This document shows, piece by piece, positions 62,663-64,000 of a stretch of DNA of 64,000 nucleotides; position 1 is the stretch's first letter, and each line of letters opens with the position of its first letter. Origin of the DNA: Flagellimonas oceani (GTDB lineage: Bacteria; Bacteroidota; Bacteroidia; Flavobacteriales; Flavobacteriaceae); NCBI RefSeq assembly GCF_011068285.1, contig NZ_CP049616.1, positions 662,501-726,500 on the forward strand, given 5' to 3'. The notes under the pieces were generated by a model, which was given only the letters and a program-made list of their open reading frames with translations, searched no databases and was not told the origin of the DNA. The position numbers and the translations under genes are program-made.

Positions 62663-64000
62663 ATGATAACCAACACGGAAATTGCAACTAGAGGGAATCA
62701 GTCCCCAAACCATATCGTAGACTTTAAACAAGAAAACGAAAAAATATATTTTACCACCCAAAACGGTGTTATCCTACAAGTTACCATTTTAAGGGACAGT
62801 GTGGTGCGTTTTAGGTATGCTACCGAATATGTTTTTGAACCGGATTTTTCCTATGCCATTAGTGAGGACGTCAACCTTGGGTACAACGAATTGACCATTG
62901 AGGACGAGATACCGGAATATGTGATCACCACTTCCAAGATCAGGATTTTTATCAATAAGGAAAACCTAAAGGTCCAGATTACCGATTTGGACAATGTCAT
63001 TCTTACGGAAGATGAACTTGGGTTCCATTGGGAAGAAAACTTTGATTATGGCGGTAACGTGGTTAAAATGAGCAAAGTTTGTCACTCTGGTGAAAGCTAT
63101 TACGGGATGGGCGATAAAGCATCCCATACCAATCTTAAAGGAAAGCGTATCAACAATTGGGTCACGGATTCCTACGCCTACGGAAAGGATCAAGAACCGT
63201 TGTACAAGTCCATACCGTTCTACATTGGACTCAAGGAAAGCAAGGCCTACGGTATATTCTTCGATAATTCTTTCAGTACCTATTTCGATTTTGCCGCCGA
63301 AAAACGAAACGTAACCAGTTTTTGGGCCGATGGAGGGGAAATGAACTACTATTTTTTCTATGGCCCACAAATGAAGGACGTGGTGGAGTCCTATACCGAC
63401 CTGACCGGTGTCCCTGAACTTCCGCCTTTATGGGCTTTAGGTTTCCATCAATCCAAATGGAGCTACTTTCCAGAGCAAAAGGTAAGGGATATCGCCACTA
63501 CCTTTAGAAAATTGAACATTCCCTGCGATGCCATTTATTTGGACATTGACTACATGGAAGGATTCCGTTGCTTTACCTGGAACAATCAATATTTTCCCAA
63601 TCCCAAAAAAATGATAGAGGAATTGGAGGATGATGGTTTTAAGACCATTACCATGATAGACCCAGGAATAAAGATAGACCGTGATTATTGGGTGTACCAG
63701 CAGGCCATGAACAATGGTTTCTTCTGCCGCAGGGCAGATGGCCCCCACTTTAAGGGAAAAGTTTGGCCGGGCGAATGTAAGTTTCCGGACTTTACCAATC
63801 CCGAGGTACGGGAATGGTGGGCCGAACTTTATAAGGAAATGATAGCCGAGATGGGGGTTAGCGGGGTTTGGAACGATATGAACGAACCCGCTATTATGGA
63901 AGTGCCATCAAAAACCGCCAATTTGGATGTGCGGCACGACTATGATGGCCACCCCTGTAGTCACCGAAAAGCGCACAATGTCTACGGAATGCAGATGGTA
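62663..64000 (+). CDS. GH31 alpha-glucosidase (partial, runs off the window)
   Basis: An open frame from ATG 62663 to the window edge (446 codons, no stop). It begins with the GH31 N-terminal beta-sandwich (YYGMGDKASHTNLKGKRINN with the ...GDKA motif), then the barrel: PLWALGFHQSKWSYFPEQKV, IPCDAIYLDIDYMEGF, and the nucleophile D405 in GVWNDMNEPA. It releases glucose from alpha-linked oligosaccharides. There is no signal peptide, so it is probably cytosolic. It lies 96 bases after glgB, and the two may act in glycogen or maltodextrin turnover. Confidence 0.9.
   Translation, partial: MITNTEIATRGNQSPNHIVDFKQENEKIYFTTQNGVILQVTILRDSVVRFRYATEYVFEPDFSYAISEDVNLGYNELTIEDEIPEYVITTSKIRIFINKENLKVQITDLDNVILTEDELGFHWEENFDYGGNVVKMSKVCHSGESYYGMGDKASHTNLKGKRINNWVTDSYAYGKDQEPLYKSIPFYIGLKESKAYGIFFDNSFSTYFDFAAEKRNVTSFWADGGEMNYYFFYGPQMKDVVESYTDLTGVPELPPLWALGFHQSKWSYFPEQKVRDIATTFRKLNIPCDAIYLDIDYMEGFRCFTWNNQYFPNPKKMIEELEDDGFKTITMIDPGIKIDRDYWVYQQAMNNGFFCRRADGPHFKGKVWPGECKFPDFTNPEVREWWAELYKEMIAEMGVSGVWNDMNEPAIMEVPSKTANLDVRHDYDGHPCSHRKAHNVYGMQMV

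Overview
This 64 kb window is chromosomal DNA from a member of the Bacteroidota, most likely a marine Flavobacteriaceae (Muricauda/Flagellimonas/Maribacter-like; the genus is inference). The signs are a moderate AT bias, few Shine-Dalgarno sites, many -7 boxes of the Bacteroidota type TAnnTTTG, a SusC/TonB-type receptor with a carboxypeptidase-like plug extension, DUF6048/DUF6452, bacillithiol BshC, KtrB/TrkH, FAS1 lipoproteins and small '-KAQ' signal-peptide beta-barrels. Gene density is very high. No gap exceeds 300 bp. I saw no tRNA, rRNA, CRISPR array, insertion sequence or phage gene, and no broken gene.

Layout. 0-6.7 kb: ArnT-like glycosyltransferase, ZIP transporter, THUMP RNA methyltransferase, then the leftward operon rlmD-DUF6452-DUF6048-VOC. 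6.9-10.5 kb: ornithine aminotransferase, then a leftward two-gene operon coding for a cytosolic trypsin-like/zinc-ribbon protein and a partner; both seem to carry a YbjN-like domain. 10.7-15.7 kb: LD-carboxypeptidase, a CarboxypepD_reg-like protein and an M14 metallopeptidase. 15.8-23.1 kb: bshC, pgmB (leftward), then the overlapping operon guaA-LysM/PBP1-osmC-DUF922. 23.1-34.9 kb: a small XRE regulator with a divergent 65-residue protein, TrkH, a Tat-type TIM-barrel protein, DUF3820, pyrG, yidC, a four-FAS1 lipoprotein, mnmA, a nitronate monooxygenase and a DUF2279-like protein. 34.9-42.4 kb: the leftward MoxR cluster (SpoIIM, membrane protein, DUF4129, DUF4350, MoxR, DUF58) with RDD and TRIC genes divergent from it. 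42.6-46.4 kb: outer-membrane porin-like protein plus TonB-dependent receptor. 46.5-54.5 kb: dienelactone hydrolase, cyclophilin lipoprotein, Nudix hydrolase, variant PlsC, ECF sigma factor with a membrane partner, M20 amidohydrolase, NDH-2 and XerD. 54.6-60.5 kb: three small beta-barrel proteins, aroQ, DUF3817, lpdA, two msrB genes and a collagen-like lipoprotein. 60.6-64 kb: glgB and the start of a GH31 alpha-glucosidase that runs off the window.

Most of the content is housekeeping (purine and pyrimidine synthesis, RNA modification, membrane protein insertion, respiration, redox repair) mixed with envelope proteins of unknown role. The least explained items are the cytosolic protease/YbjN-like operon (8.2-10.5 kb), a cross-shaped inverted repeat downstream of lpdA (57.22-57.33 kb), a perfectly palindromic divergent promoter between the ZIP and methyltransferase genes (2.33 kb), several promoter boxes that almost touch start codons, and a divergent gene pair whose start codons overlap in one CATG (48.0 kb).
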